Positions 26,230-34,739 of a DNA stretch of 64,000 nucleotides are shown here, one piece after another. The first letter of the stretch is position 1. The number at the start of each line of letters is the position of its first letter. Position numbers and translations under genes: made by a program. The stretch comes from Pigmentiphaga aceris. GTDB lineage: Bacteria > Pseudomonadota > Gammaproteobacteria > Burkholderiales > Burkholderiaceae_B. A model generated the notes under the pieces. That model saw only the letters and a list, made by a program, of their open reading frames with translations. It made no database searches and had not been told where the DNA came from. The stretch lies in NCBI RefSeq assembly GCF_008119665.1, contig NZ_CP043046.1:3720001-3784000 (forward strand), in the 5' to 3' direction.

Positions 26230-26958
26230 TTAGATCGGCAGGAACGAGAAGAAGAAGCGCGTCAACCAACCGGCGGTCTGTGCCGAGTCGATCGCACCTT
26301 CACCGCGGTATTCGATGCGTGCATCGGCTACCTGAGTGGAACTGACGGTATTGGCACCCACGATGCTGGCGGGGTTGACCACGCCAGAGAAGCGAATCCG
26401 CTCGGTTTCCTGGTTGGTGCCCAACTGCTTTTCACCGGCGACAATCAGGTTGCCGTTACCCAGCACTTCCATCACCGTGACCGCAATCGTGCCGGTCAAC
26501 AGGTTCGACGCACCGGTTGCACCTTTCGAGTCGAAGGTGTTGGCCGAATTGGCATCAAGCCCCGTGCCGCCAAGGCCCTTCGCAAAGGGCAGCTTGTTGA
26601 TCAGCGGGATGCCCAGGCTTGCAGAGCCTGTGCGGGAAGCGGACGAATTGTTCCGCTGCGTAGCATCGATACGCTCTTCGATTCGCACCACCAGCGTGTC
26701 GCCGATGTTACGTGCGCGGCGATCTTCGAACAGCGGACGGTAAGCAACAGCGTCTGCATAGATGCCGCCGCTTGCGCGACGCGACGCCTGCACGGCCACC
26801 GGGTCGACCGGGCGAATCGTGGTCGGACCGCTGATATCGATCTTGGGTGCGGCGCACGCGCTCAATACCAGCAGCGCGCCCACGGCCGCCAAGCCACGAA
26901 GCGACGCGAAAATGCTTTGCACACGGATATTCATTTCTCGTTTCCCGCTTGTCTTCAT
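26230..26958 (-). CDS. flgH: Flagellar L-ring lipoprotein
   Basis: The 242-aa lipoprotein forms the outer-membrane L ring. It has a signal peptide with lipobox LSAC (Cys at residue 35 of this reading) and the conserved ARNIGDTLVVRIEERIDA and SRTGSASLGIP region. The ATG at 26956-26958 overlaps the flgG stop (ATGA), which suggests coupling. A second in-frame ATG at 26934 would give a more typical 26-residue signal peptide, so the true start is uncertain by 8 codons. Confidence 0.94.
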   Translation of the reverse strand: MKTSGKREMNIRVQSIFASLRGLAAVGALLVLSACAAPKIDISGPTTIRPVDPVAVQASRRASGGIYADAVAYRPLFEDRRARNIGDTLVVRIEERIDATQRNNSSASRTGSASLGIPLINKLPFAKGLGGTGLDANSANTFDSKGATGASNLLTGTIAVTVMEVLGNGNLIVAGEKQLGTNQETERIRFSGVVNPASIVGANTVSSTQVADARIEYRGEGAIDSAQTAGWLTRFFFSFLPI

Positions 26959-27740
26959 CAGAGCTGCGTGATCTTTTGCAGCATCTGGTCGCTGGTCGAA
27001 ATCGCACGCGAATTGATTTCGTAGGCGCGCTGGGTCTGGATCATGCCGACCAGCTCTTCCACCACGTTCACGTTCGATGCTTCCACGTAGCCTTGGTTGA
27101 TCAGGCCGGCACCGTTCTGACCCGGCGCATTGACCGTCGGCACGCCGGAGGCAGCGGTTTCAGCAAACAGGTTCTGACCCAGCGGCTGGAGGCCGACCGG
27201 GTTGATGAAGGTGGCAACCTGCAACTGACCAATCTGCACCGGTTGCGCCTGGCCAGCCACCGTCACGGTGACCGTGCCGTCTTGGCCGATGGCGATGTTG
27301 CGGGTGTTTTCCGGGATCACCAGGCCGGGGTCGACGACCAAGCCGTTGCTGGTCACGATCTGGCCCTGGTTGTCGGGCTGGAAGCTGCCGTCACGCGTGT
27401 AGGCAAGCGTGCCGTCTGCCAGCTGCACCTGGAAGAAACCGTTGCCGTTGATGGCGGCGTCGAGCGAGTTGTCGGTCTTTTGCAGTGCGCCCTGCGTGTA
27501 GTTGCGCACCGTGGCGACAGGACGTGCACCGGTACCAACGGTCAGGCCGGCCGGCACCTGGTTGTCCTGGGTAGCCTGCGTGCCTGCCGGACGCAGGGTC
27601 TGATACAGCAGATCTTCGAACACGGCGCGCGAACGCTTGAAACCGTTGGTGCTGACGTTGGCCAGGTTATTCGAGATGACATCGAGTTGGGTCTGCTGAG
27701 CATCGAGACCGGTCTTCGCAATCCACAGGGAACGCATCAT
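26958..27740 (-). CDS. flgG: Flagellar distal rod protein
   Basis: The 260-aa protein builds the distal rod. The N terminus [20 protein letters not shown] and [16 protein letters not shown], and the C terminus [20 protein letters not shown], are textbook rod signatures. The start is a double ATG. It follows flgF by 37 bp and overlaps flgH by the ATGA junction. Confidence 0.97.
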   Translation of the reverse strand: MMRSLWIAKTGLDAQQTQLDVISNNLANVSTNGFKRSRAVFEDLLYQTLRPAGTQATQDNQVPAGLTVGTGARPVATVRNYTQGALQKTDNSLDAAINGNGFFQVQLADGTLAYTRDGSFQPDNQGQIVTSNGLVVDPGLVIPENTRNIAIGQDGTVTVTVAGQAQPVQIGQLQVATFINPVGLQPLGQNLFAETAASGVPTVNAPGQNGAGLINQGYVEASNVNVVEELVGMIQTQRAYEINSRAISTSDQMLQKITQL

Positions 27741-27777
27741 GGCGGGTATTCCTTTTTTTCTTCGCGCCCTGGGGCGA

Positions 27778-28518
27778 TTAGGTCAACGACAGCAACTGGG
27801 TCGCCGCTTGTTGGTTTTGTTTGGTGTTTTCGATGAACTGCGTCTGCATCTCGAAGTGTCGCGCCGAAGAAATCATGTTGACCATCGACTCGATCGCATT
27901 CACGTTGCTGCCTTCCACCATGCCGGCAGCCAGTCGCACCGTATTGTCGGCCTGAAGCGGCTGACCGTTGGTGCTGCGGAACACACCGTCTTCGCCACGC
28001 GACAACTGCGCGCGCGTCGGGTTGACAAGCTTGATCCGGCCGACGATCTGCGCTTGCGCGCGATCGTTCAGAGCAATGGCGGTAATCGTGCCGTCGTGCG
28101 AAATATCCACATCGCTATCGGGCGGGATGGCGATCGCACCGCCCTCACCCACGACCGGCCGGCCTCCTGCGTCGACCAACTGGCCGTTCTGCGAGATCGC
28201 CAAGCTGCCGCCGCGCGAATACGCTTCGGCACCGTTGGCCGTTTGCACGGCCAGCCAGCCATCGCCCTGAATGGCGACATCGAGCGTACGGCCGGTCGCC
28301 ATCATTGCGCCCGGCGTCAGATCAGCACCTGACGCCGACTCGACTGCGTAGGCACGGGTGGACAGCAGATTGCCGCCGCTGACCGGTGCCGTACGTTGTG
28401 CGGCCAACTCGGCACGAAAGCCGGGCGTCGACGCGTTGGCAAGGTTATTGGCCTGAATGTCCTGGCGGCGCATCAGTTCGCGCGTGCCGGTGGCTGCAAT
28501 GAAAAGCGAGCGGTCCAT
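27778..28518 (-). CDS. flgF: Flagellar proximal rod protein FlgF
   Basis: The 246-aa protein is a rod subunit. The N terminus [19 protein letters not shown] and [18 protein letters not shown], and the C terminus [20 protein letters not shown], place it in the FlgF branch. I chose the ATG at 28516-28518 (AGGAAA about 11 nt upstream) because rod proteins begin right at this helix; the longer frame adds 17 basic residues. It follows flgE by 66 bp. Confidence 0.95.
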   Translation of the reverse strand: MDRSLFIAATGTRELMRRQDIQANNLANASTPGFRAELAAQRTAPVSGGNLLSTRAYAVESASGADLTPGAMMATGRTLDVAIQGDGWLAVQTANGAEAYSRGGSLAISQNGQLVDAGGRPVVGEGGAIAIPPDSDVDISHDGTITAIALNDRAQAQIVGRIKLVNPTRAQLSRGEDGVFRSTNGQPLQADNTVRLAAGMVEGSNVNAIESMVNMISSARHFEMQTQFIENTKQNQQAATQLLSLT

Positions 28519-28584
28519 GAATCGATATTTCCTGAAAGTCTGCAGCGCGCGCGCCAACAGGCGCGCCACGCCGCCAAAGCCGTA

Positions 28585-29979
28585 TCAGCGCAGATTGACC
28601 AGCGTCTGCATGATCGAGTCTTGCGTCTTGATGGTCTGCGAGTTGGCCTGATAGGCACGCTGCGCAGTGATCATGTTGACGAGTTCCGATGTCAGATCGA
28701 TGTTGGCCTCTTCCAGTGCGCCGGATTGCAACGAACCGATGTTGCTGCTGCCGGGTTCGCCGACACGCGGGCCACCCGAGGAACCGGTCTCGGCGAACAG
28801 GTTGTTGCCGAGGCTCGACAAGCCTTGCGGGCTCTTGAACGTGGCCAGCACGATCTGGCCTTGCGCACGGGTTTGTTCGTTGGAGTAACGCGCTTGCACG
28901 ATGCCGTCGGCACCAATCGAGTAACCCGTCAGCTCACCCGAGGTGTAGCCGTCCTGATCCTGGACGTTGATCCCGAAGATCTGGCCGTACTGGGTGGTGG
29001 CGCTCATGTCGAACAGGAACTCGATGTCCGCAGCACCATTGTTCAGCACGTCGTCCGTACCGGCACCCTTGATGGTCAGGGTCGGATTGAAGTCGGCACC
29101 CGTGTCGGCGAGCAGCGGTTTACCACTGGAATTGAACTTCAGTTCAGCAATCTTGCCGGTAGCCGGGTCAGCCAAGGCACCGGCATCGCTACCGACGATG
29201 GACACCGGCGGCGTGCCGGTGGTGATCTTGCCGTCAAGGCCTGCGTAGACCTCCCACTTCACATCACCGGAATACTGCACTTCACCGTTGACCAGTGCAG
29301 CCTCCGGCTGAACCTTGCGGTAGTAGGTGGTCAGCACGTGGGAATTGCCCAGCGTGTCGAACACCGTCAGCGACGTTGCCTTGGTGAAGGTCGAGGTATC
29401 AAGCGGGTCGAAAGGCTTGGGCGTGACCGGGCCCGGCGTTGCAGAGGTCGGCGGCGTAAGCGTCGCGATCGGCGCAACACGCGAATCCAGGTTCACGCCC
29501 TGCTCGGCACGGGCGGTGACACGCGGGTTGATGGTGTCCACCGTCAGACGCAGCGGCACCGGTGCCGAGGTCAGGACGTTGCCGTTGTTATCCACGCCGT
29601 AACCCGTGAGCTTCAGGCCATTGGAGCTATTGACCAGGAAACCGTCCTTGTCGGCCTTGAACTGACCGTTGCGCGAATAGACAACGCTGCCGTTGTCATC
29701 CATGCGGAAGAAGCCTTCACCATTGATTGCCACGTCGAGCGGGCGATCCGAGATGGAGATGCCACCTTGCGAGAAGGTTTGCGACACGCTTGCGACGCGG
29801 GTACCGATACCTGCCGAGGTGTTCGACACCGAACCGGCCAGCGTCGATGCGAAGACGTCCGCGAACTCGGCGCGCGAGGCCTTGAAACCGATGGTGTTGA
29901 CGTTGGCAACGTTGTTGCCGATCACGTCGAGATTCTTGGAGGCGGCGTTCAGACCGCTCAGTGCTTGCTGGAAACTCAT
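28585..29979 (-). CDS. flgE: Flagellar hook protein
   Basis: The 464-aa protein polymerises into the hook. The N terminus MSFQQALSGLNAASKNLDVI and GNNVANVNTIGFKASRAEFA, and the C terminus EANIDLTSELVNMITAQRAY, are diagnostic. The central domain (about 150-380) is the variable hook surface. It lies between flgD (41 bp upstream) and flgF. Confidence 0.97.
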   Translation of the reverse strand: MSFQQALSGLNAASKNLDVIGNNVANVNTIGFKASRAEFADVFASTLAGSVSNTSAGIGTRVASVSQTFSQGGISISDRPLDVAINGEGFFRMDDNGSVVYSRNGQFKADKDGFLVNSSNGLKLTGYGVDNNGNVLTSAPVPLRLTVDTINPRVTARAEQGVNLDSRVAPIATLTPPTSATPGPVTPKPFDPLDTSTFTKATSLTVFDTLGNSHVLTTYYRKVQPEAALVNGEVQYSGDVKWEVYAGLDGKITTGTPPVSIVGSDAGALADPATGKIAELKFNSSGKPLLADTGADFNPTLTIKGAGTDDVLNNGAADIEFLFDMSATTQYGQIFGINVQDQDGYTSGELTGYSIGADGIVQARYSNEQTRAQGQIVLATFKSPQGLSSLGNNLFAETGSSGGPRVGEPGSSNIGSLQSGALEEANIDLTSELVNMITAQRAYQANSQTIKTQDSIMQTLVNLR

Positions 29980-30020
29980 TCAATGCTCCCGTGTACGGAA
30001 CGATATTCAGTAGTAGAAGA

Positions 30021-30683
30021 TCAGCTGATCTGACGTACGGCCGACATGTTGTATTGGTTGCCGCCTTTATCGATGACCCTGGTACCCGCTGCGCCCGGCT
30101 GGATGCTTTGCACCGTTACCGTGGACAGCGTCGTGGCCGCACCGGTCACACCGCTTGCGGTCAACTGCACATCGAAGGTGTAGGTGCCGGGAGGCAGCTG
30201 ATTGCCATCGGAGTCCTTGCCGTCCCAGTCAAAATGGGTGGTGCCGGCCTTGGTCTTGCCCATATCGGACGTGTACACCACAGCACCGTCGGCATTGGCG
30301 ATGGTGAGCTTGGCGTTTTCCACGGCGTAAGGCACATCGAAACCACCGCGAACCGTCGAGTCTTCTTCCAGCACCAGCGTCTTGCCCGGCACTTCGACAT
30401 CACGACCCACCAGCGCGGCGGCCTGCATCGATTGCATGCCTGCCAGGTTGCTACCCAGACCAGCCACGGTGTCGTTCAGCGAAGAAATACCGTTGACCGT
30501 GCTGATCTGCGCAAGCTGCGACGTCAACTGAGCGTTGTCCATCGGATTCATCGGATCCTGGTTCTGCATCTGCGCAACCAGCATCTTCAGGAACTGTTCC
30601 GACAGGTCGTTGGCGGTGGTGTCCTTAGTGGTGGTGGTCGCTATCGGCGCAGTGCTGGCGCCGCTGTTTACGGTAAGGCTCAT
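30021..30683 (-). CDS. flgD: Flagellar hook capping/scaffold protein
   Basis: The 220-aa protein caps the growing hook and is later replaced by FlgK. The conserved N-terminal part has FLKMLVAQMQNQDPMNPMDN and TSQLAQISTVNGI. The C-terminal half is a tudor/Fn3-like domain (about 110-205, with THFDWDGKDSDGNQLPPGTY). The gene begins 2 bp after flgC. Confidence 0.96.
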   Translation of the reverse strand: MSLTVNSGASTAPIATTTTKDTTANDLSEQFLKMLVAQMQNQDPMNPMDNAQLTSQLAQISTVNGISSLNDTVAGLGSNLAGMQSMQAAALVGRDVEVPGKTLVLEEDSTVRGGFDVPYAVENAKLTIANADGAVVYTSDMGKTKAGTTHFDWDGKDSDGNQLPPGTYTFDVQLTASGVTGAATTLSTVTVQSIQPGAAGTRVIDKGGNQYNMSAVRQIS

Positions 30684-30685
30684 CG

Positions 30686-31096
30686 TCAGGTTCCGAGAGT
30701 GATGGCTTTTTGCATCAGAGTTTTGGTGGTGTTCATGATTTCGACGTTGGTCTGATACGCCCGCGACGCCGCGATCATGTCGACCATTTCGTCAACGACC
30801 TCGACATTGGGCATGGTCAGATAACCATCGGCGTCGGCCAGCGGGTGCTTCGGGTCATAGACCCGCTTGCCGGGTGCGGAGTCGGTGACAACCTCTTTCA
30901 CACGCACGGCTTTCGCATCCTTGGCGCTGCCCGGAAGCGAAAACGCTTCGAACACCACCTTGCGACCGCGATACACCTCGCCATCGGGGCCGGCCACGCT
31001 TTCCGCGTTGGCCATGTTGCTGGCCACCGTGCTCAGGCGCTGGCTGTTGGCGGTGAGCGCCGTATTGGCGATCTCGAATGCCTTATTGAGCGACAT
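30686..31096 (-). CDS. flgC: Flagellar proximal rod protein FlgC
   Basis: The 136-aa rod protein has the N-terminal helix NTALTANSQRLSTVASNMAN followed by AESVAGPDGEVYRGRK, and the C-terminal helix VEVVDEMVDMIAASRAYQTN. Length is normal. It follows flgB by 15 bp. Confidence 0.96.
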   Translation of the reverse strand: MSLNKAFEIANTALTANSQRLSTVASNMANAESVAGPDGEVYRGRKVVFEAFSLPGSAKDAKAVRVKEVVTDSAPGKRVYDPKHPLADADGYLTMPNVEVVDEMVDMIAASRAYQTNVEIMNTTKTLMQKAITLGT

Positions 31097-31111
31097 TGAC
31101 GATCCTTCCTA

Positions 31112-31531
31112 TCAGTTGTTCTGCATGACGGTTTGCATCGTGCGGATCTGGCCGCTCAGCATCCGAAGAGACGCGTCGTAGCGCAGCGCGTTCTCGGCGA
31201 ACTGGCCGCGTTCCAGATCCGGATCGACGGTATTGCCGTCGATCGCATCCTGCGTGGGAGTGCGATAAAGCATGGCGACCGGCAAACCTGCGGTGGACGA
31301 ACCGGCGATATGGCCGGTCTGGGTCCTGGCAAGGCTGACGGTCATTGCGCTGCCGATGGCCTTGCCGCCGCCAGTGGCTTCTTTCAAGGCCGTGGAGAAA
31401 TCGAAATCTCGCGCCTTGTAATTCGGCGTTTCGGCATTGGCCAGATTGGCGGTCAATACCTCCTGCCGCTGCGAACGCAGTTGCAACGCTTGCGCGTTGA
31501 AGTTGAACTCATCGTTGATGCGACCAATCAT
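31112..31531 (-). CDS. flgB: Flagellar proximal rod protein FlgB
   Basis: The 139-aa rod protein has the signature LQLRSQRQEVLTANLANAET followed by PNYKARDFDF, and a C-terminal helix (ENALRYDASLRMLSGQIRTM). It is the first gene of the flgBCDEFGHIJ run and has GGAG 9 nt before its ATG. It diverges from flgA across about 130 bp, where I found no sigma-28-like promoter; an FlhDC-dependent promoter is expected there from other systems. Confidence 0.96.
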   Translation of the reverse strand: MIGRINDEFNFNAQALQLRSQRQEVLTANLANAETPNYKARDFDFSTALKEATGGGKAIGSAMTVSLARTQTGHIAGSSTAGLPVAMLYRTPTQDAIDGNTVDPDLERGQFAENALRYDASLRMLSGQIRTMQTVMQNN

Positions 31532-31663
31532 GCCGTGCTCCGAACCTATTTATCAGGTGTAAGCATTATTCGTCCTGGCCCATCCATTGAAAGCCCGAGA
31601 ATGAACGGATTTCTACCCCTGTTTCCACCTTCGCGTACCCACCCCGCGCGTAAAGTGCAGTCC

Positions 31664-32359
31664 ATGCTTCTGATCAGATCCCTTGCCCTGGCCACCGCGC
31701 TGCTGGCATCGACCCCGCTGCTGGCAGCCCCGGTCGATGCGCAATCCATCGCTGAAATCGGCGAACGGATGCTGCGTGATCGCGCCCAATCCCAGGCCGA
31801 CGTGCTGGGTGCCGAAATCGCTGTCCGGGTGCCGACACTGGCCTCCAGAGCCGCTGACGCGCCCTGCAAACCCGAAGTTTTCCTGCCGCCCTCCTCCAGA
31901 TCCTGGGGCAAGACGCAGATCGGCTTGCGTTGCGCTGACAGCAACTGGACAGTGCGCCTGCCTGCCGAAGTGTCATTGACCGCCACGATTCCCGTGCCCA
32001 CGCGTCCGATCAAGGCAGGCTCCGTGCTGGCACAGGGCGACTGGACCTTGACCGAGCTGGATGTTGCTGGCTGGACACGCGGCGTGACCGTTGATGAACA
32101 AAGTCTTGCCGGCTCACGGGTAACGCGACCGCTGCGTGCCGGTGAACCAATTCCGCCAGACGCACTGACCTCGGCAGCCCGCATGGGTGTTGGCGAACAA
32201 GTGCGTGTGTTGTTGATCGGCAAAGGATTTACCGTTCGCTCTGCCGGAGAAATCGTTCAGCAGTCGACCGTGGGCGGTTCAGCCCGGGTAAAACTTGAAT
32301 CCGGACGAACGGTGTCGGGTACCTTGCGCGCGGACAAGCAGATCGAGGTACATCTGTGA
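31664..32359 (+). CDS. flgA: Flagellar P-ring assembly chaperone FlgA
   Basis: The 231-aa periplasmic protein helps FlgI assemble into the P ring. The ATG at 31664 gives a clean signal peptide (MLLIRSLALATALLASTPLL, cleavage near LAA-PVDA). The C-terminal SAF domain has TRPIKAGSVLAQGDWTLTEL and VTRPLRAGEPIPPDAL, and ends LRADKQIEVHL. An upstream in-frame ATG at 31601 is possible but would spoil the signal peptide. It diverges from flgB and precedes flgM. Confidence 0.92.
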   Translation: MLLIRSLALATALLASTPLLAAPVDAQSIAEIGERMLRDRAQSQADVLGAEIAVRVPTLASRAADAPCKPEVFLPPSSRSWGKTQIGLRCADSNWTVRLPAEVSLTATIPVPTRPIKAGSVLAQGDWTLTELDVAGWTRGVTVDEQSLAGSRVTRPLRAGEPIPPDALTSAARMGVGEQVRVLLIGKGFTVRSAGEIVQQSTVGGSARVKLESGRTVSGTLRADKQIEVHL

Positions 32360-32435
32360 GAACATATGCTGGCACGTGCCCGCGCAACTAGCGCGCCAAA
32401 TACACAAACTGATAAAGTTCCTGGCGATATAGCCC

Positions 32436-32462
32436 TACAGTTTTAAGCAGGCCCGCCGTTAC
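32436..32462 (+). promoter_or_regulatory. Sigma-28 (FliA) promoter of flgMN
   Basis: TACAGTTT-N11-GCCGTTAC matches the FliA consensus at 7 of 8 and 6 of 8 positions with exact spacing, 26 nt before the flgM start. It would place the anti-sigma factor under control of its own target, as in enterobacteria. Confidence 0.7.
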
Positions 32463-32487
32463 TAGGGTATATCGCAGGAGTCATGTC

Positions 32488-32781
32488 GTGAAAATCACCC
32501 AGAACGGTACCGATCCGCTTCGTCCCAGCAGCAATGCTCAGGCCGGAACACGCGTTCGCCAGACCAACGAGCAAGGCGCGCCCAGCGGCGTGAGCGCCAG
32601 CTCTTCATCGATCCAGCTGTCGGCTGCATCGCGCGAGACGCAAGGCAGCGAAGCACCTTTCAACGCTGCCCACGTCGAAGAAATCAAACAAGCCATCCGT
32701 GACGGCAAGTTCAAGGTGAACGCCGAAGCTGTGGCAGACAAGTTCCTGCAAATTGAACGCGAACTCATCACTTCCCGGTAA
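32488..32781 (+). CDS. flgM: Anti-sigma-28 factor FlgM
   Basis: The 97-aa protein binds FliA and is exported through the completed hook. The N-terminal half is disordered (Ser, Gly, Gln-rich). The C-terminal sigma-binding helices are AAHVEEIKQAIRDGKFKVNA and EAVADKFLQIERELI (about 60-94). The start is a GTG (32488-32490) with CAGGAG 8-13 nt upstream. It overlaps flgN by 29 bp if the TTG start of flgN is right. Confidence 0.93.
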   Translation: MKITQNGTDPLRPSSNAQAGTRVRQTNEQGAPSGVSASSSSIQLSAASRETQGSEAPFNAAHVEEIKQAIRDGKFKVNAEAVADKFLQIERELITSR

Positions 32782-33178
32782 TTCCCTCGCGGGATTACAA
32801 GGCGTAGACGCGGCTACCCTCAGCCGCTTCGAGCCCTTGATGCAACGTTGCGATGCGACGGGTGCCCAGCTGACCGATGCCATGGCACGCGGCGATTCCG
32901 ACCTGGTCCGCAGTCTGGCGGGCGAAGTCGCGCAAATCCTGTTGAGCCTGCAAAAAGTCTTGCCGGAACTCGCAGAGCAACTCAGCACGGCAGATGAGTC
33001 AGTGCGCCAGGCATGGCGTGTCCGGATCGAGAACACGGCAAAGCCGCTGCGCGTTGCTGCTGCACTCTCCGACATTCAAGCTCACGCAGCCAGCAGTCGC
33101 CTGGCAGTACTGGCACGTGCCGCCGGTCTTGAGACCACATACGGTCCTGGCGGCCAACTGACGCTGAAGACGGTCTAA
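32753..33178 (+). CDS. flgN: Flagellar export chaperone FlgN for FlgK/FlgL
   Basis: The protein (up to 141 aa) is all-helical with a long N-terminal helical hairpin and fits the FlgN export chaperone, a call supported mainly by its position after flgM. The frame opens at a TTG (32753-32755) inside the end of flgM; the first ATG is 30 codons later at about 32840, which would remove part of the helical region. The start is therefore uncertain. Confidence 0.8.
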   Translation: MNANSSLPGNSLAGLQGVDAATLSRFEPLMQRCDATGAQLTDAMARGDSDLVRSLAGEVAQILLSLQKVLPELAEQLSTADESVRQAWRVRIENTAKPLRVAAALSDIQAHAASSRLAVLARAAGLETTYGPGGQLTLKTV

Positions 33179-33215
33179 GCGTCGCAGCAGAACAGTGCCA
33201 CCACAGTACTGCAAA

Positions 33216-33247
33216 GACATCCGGCCGACGATCCGTTGCCGGATGTC
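33216..33247. terminator. Inverted repeat between flgN and fliA
   Basis: A 10-bp perfect stem (GACATCCGGC with GCCGGATGTC) around a 12-nt loop lies between the convergent flgN and fliA genes. There is no T run, so the terminator role is inferred from position. Confidence 0.5.
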
Positions 33248-33327
33248 AGCCAGAAGCAGTTAGAAAATCCCCAAAATCCCCAGTAAGAAATCCCTTTTGC
33301 CGATTCAGTCGCCCAGCGACCTGAACC

Positions 33328-34050
33328 TCAATTGGCGCGCCAGCTCTTGAGTCGTGTCCGCAGGCGTGCAACCGCCTGAGAATGCAGCTGGCACACGCGC
33401 GACTCGGTCACGCCCAGCACGGCAGCAATTTCCTTCAAGTTCATCTCGTGCTCGTAGTACAGGCCCATCACGAATTTCTCGCGTTCGGGCAGGCGCTCGA
33501 TACCTTCGACCAGCGCTTCCTTGAAACGACGATCGGTCAGCCGTTCCTGCGGATTTGCCGAATGGTCGGCAATATGGCGGTCCAGATAGTTGTCGCTATC
33601 TTCGTCCGAGTCCATATCCTCGTAGTAGAAGAGGTGCGAGCCGCGTGCATCGGCCAGCATGTGCCGGTACTCGTCGATCGGCACCTCAAGCGCTTCGGCC
33701 ATTTCGTTTTCCGACGGTGCGCGCCCCTGCTTGTGCTCAAGCTTCTGCATGGCCACGTCGATTTTGCGCTGCGTCTGTCGAACGCTGCGCGGCAACCAGT
33801 CGCCGCGGCGCAACTCGTCGAGCATCGCACCGCGCACCCGCTGCGTGGCGTAGGTTTCGAACTGGGCACCCATGCCCTCTTCGAATCGTTCGAGCGCATC
33901 CATCAGGCCGATCATGCCGGCCTGGATCAAATCCTCGATCTGGACACTCGCAGGAAGCCTTGCCACCAGGTGGTGTGCCATGCGGCGCACCAAGGGGACA
34001 TGGCGCTCCAGCTGTCTATCACGTTCTAGCGTGCCGGCTCGGTTGTACAT
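33328..34050 (-). CDS. fliA: Flagellar sigma factor FliA (sigma-28)
   Basis: The 240-aa sigma factor directs transcription of late flagellar and chemotaxis genes. Region 2 includes VQIEDLIQAGMIGLMDALER and FETYATQRVRGAMLDELRRG followed by DWLPRS. Region 4 at the C terminus holds MNLKEIAAVLGVTESRVCQL. It follows the flhG-like gene by 10 bp as last gene of the flhBAFG-fliA run. FlgM, encoded nearby on the opposite strand, is its antagonist. Confidence 0.97.
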   Translation of the reverse strand: MYNRAGTLERDRQLERHVPLVRRMAHHLVARLPASVQIEDLIQAGMIGLMDALERFEEGMGAQFETYATQRVRGAMLDELRRGDWLPRSVRQTQRKIDVAMQKLEHKQGRAPSENEMAEALEVPIDEYRHMLADARGSHLFYYEDMDSDEDSDNYLDRHIADHSANPQERLTDRRFKEALVEGIERLPEREKFVMGLYYEHEMNLKEIAAVLGVTESRVCQLHSQAVARLRTRLKSWRAN

Positions 34051-34060
34051 GAGATCTTAT

Positions 34061-34726
34061 TCAGGAAATATCCAACTCGGCGTGCAAGCCGAGAAAACGC
34101 TCGGCGGTCAGGCTGAGCTGGGTAGCGGCCTCCATCGCCGCGGCCCCCGCCCAGATAGACACCGACAGTTGCGGCAAGATGGCGTGCAGCCCTTTGATCA
34201 GCACATAGGCTGTCATCAATTGCCCCGGCTGCGAATCAACCACCATGATGAACCGCGTGTTTTCACCACTCCACGAGGCAAGCTCGCTCGCCCGCTGGCG
34301 GCCTGCCCCGATGATCAGGATGTCGGGCACCGACGGCAATGCCACGACAACATCCAGAATCTCTTGCATGGTTACATCGCCACTGACAACCCGCATCAAG
34401 GCGCGAGCTGCCGGCAGCAAGAAGCAGCCTGGCTCGATCGCGTGCAAGGCGTGATCGGCAGTGGTGTGGCCGTCCAGCAAATGGCCTAGTTCGAAGCGTG
34501 GCGTGACCGAGAACGCCCGCGCCAGGTCGCCGTATGACGGATCGAGCACCAGGGGTGCGCGACCTTCGCGGCGCAACGCCAGCACACGCCGCCGGATGGC
34601 AGCCGCGCGCACGGCTGAATTGGTTGCCCAGACGATCTCGACAACCGGCGTCGCAGGCTGCAGCAATCGACGCAAGCCCGATGCCTGATCAGTTAGTTCG
34701 CCAGAATATAGTGACGTGCCCTGCAC
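34061..34726 (-). CDS. FlhG-like protein lacking the MinD-type P-loop
   Basis: This 221-aa protein occupies the position of flhG (fleN/ylxH), between flhF and fliA. It keeps the N-terminal FlhG motif TDQASGLRRLL (about residues 9-19), the DQAxxLR helix that in FlhG activates the FlhF GTPase. The expected KGGVGKT P-loop should follow shortly after, but the sequence there is EIVWATNSAVRAAAIRRR, with no Gly-Lys-Thr/Ser. Later parts have hydrophobic strands as in MinD-like folds (PLVLDPSYGDLARAF, FIMVVDSQPG). The GTG at 34724-34726 has GGAG 9 nt upstream and lies 13 bp after flhF. I infer a degenerate, non-ATP-binding FlhG. Confidence 0.7.
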   Translation of the reverse strand: MQGTSLYSGELTDQASGLRRLLQPATPVVEIVWATNSAVRAAAIRRRVLALRREGRAPLVLDPSYGDLARAFSVTPRFELGHLLDGHTTADHALHAIEPGCFLLPAARALMRVVSGDVTMQEILDVVVALPSVPDILIIGAGRQRASELASWSGENTRFIMVVDSQPGQLMTAYVLIKGLHAILPQLSVSIWAGAAAMEAATQLSLTAERFLGLHAELDIS

Positions 34727-34739
34727 GGTCAGGACTCCA

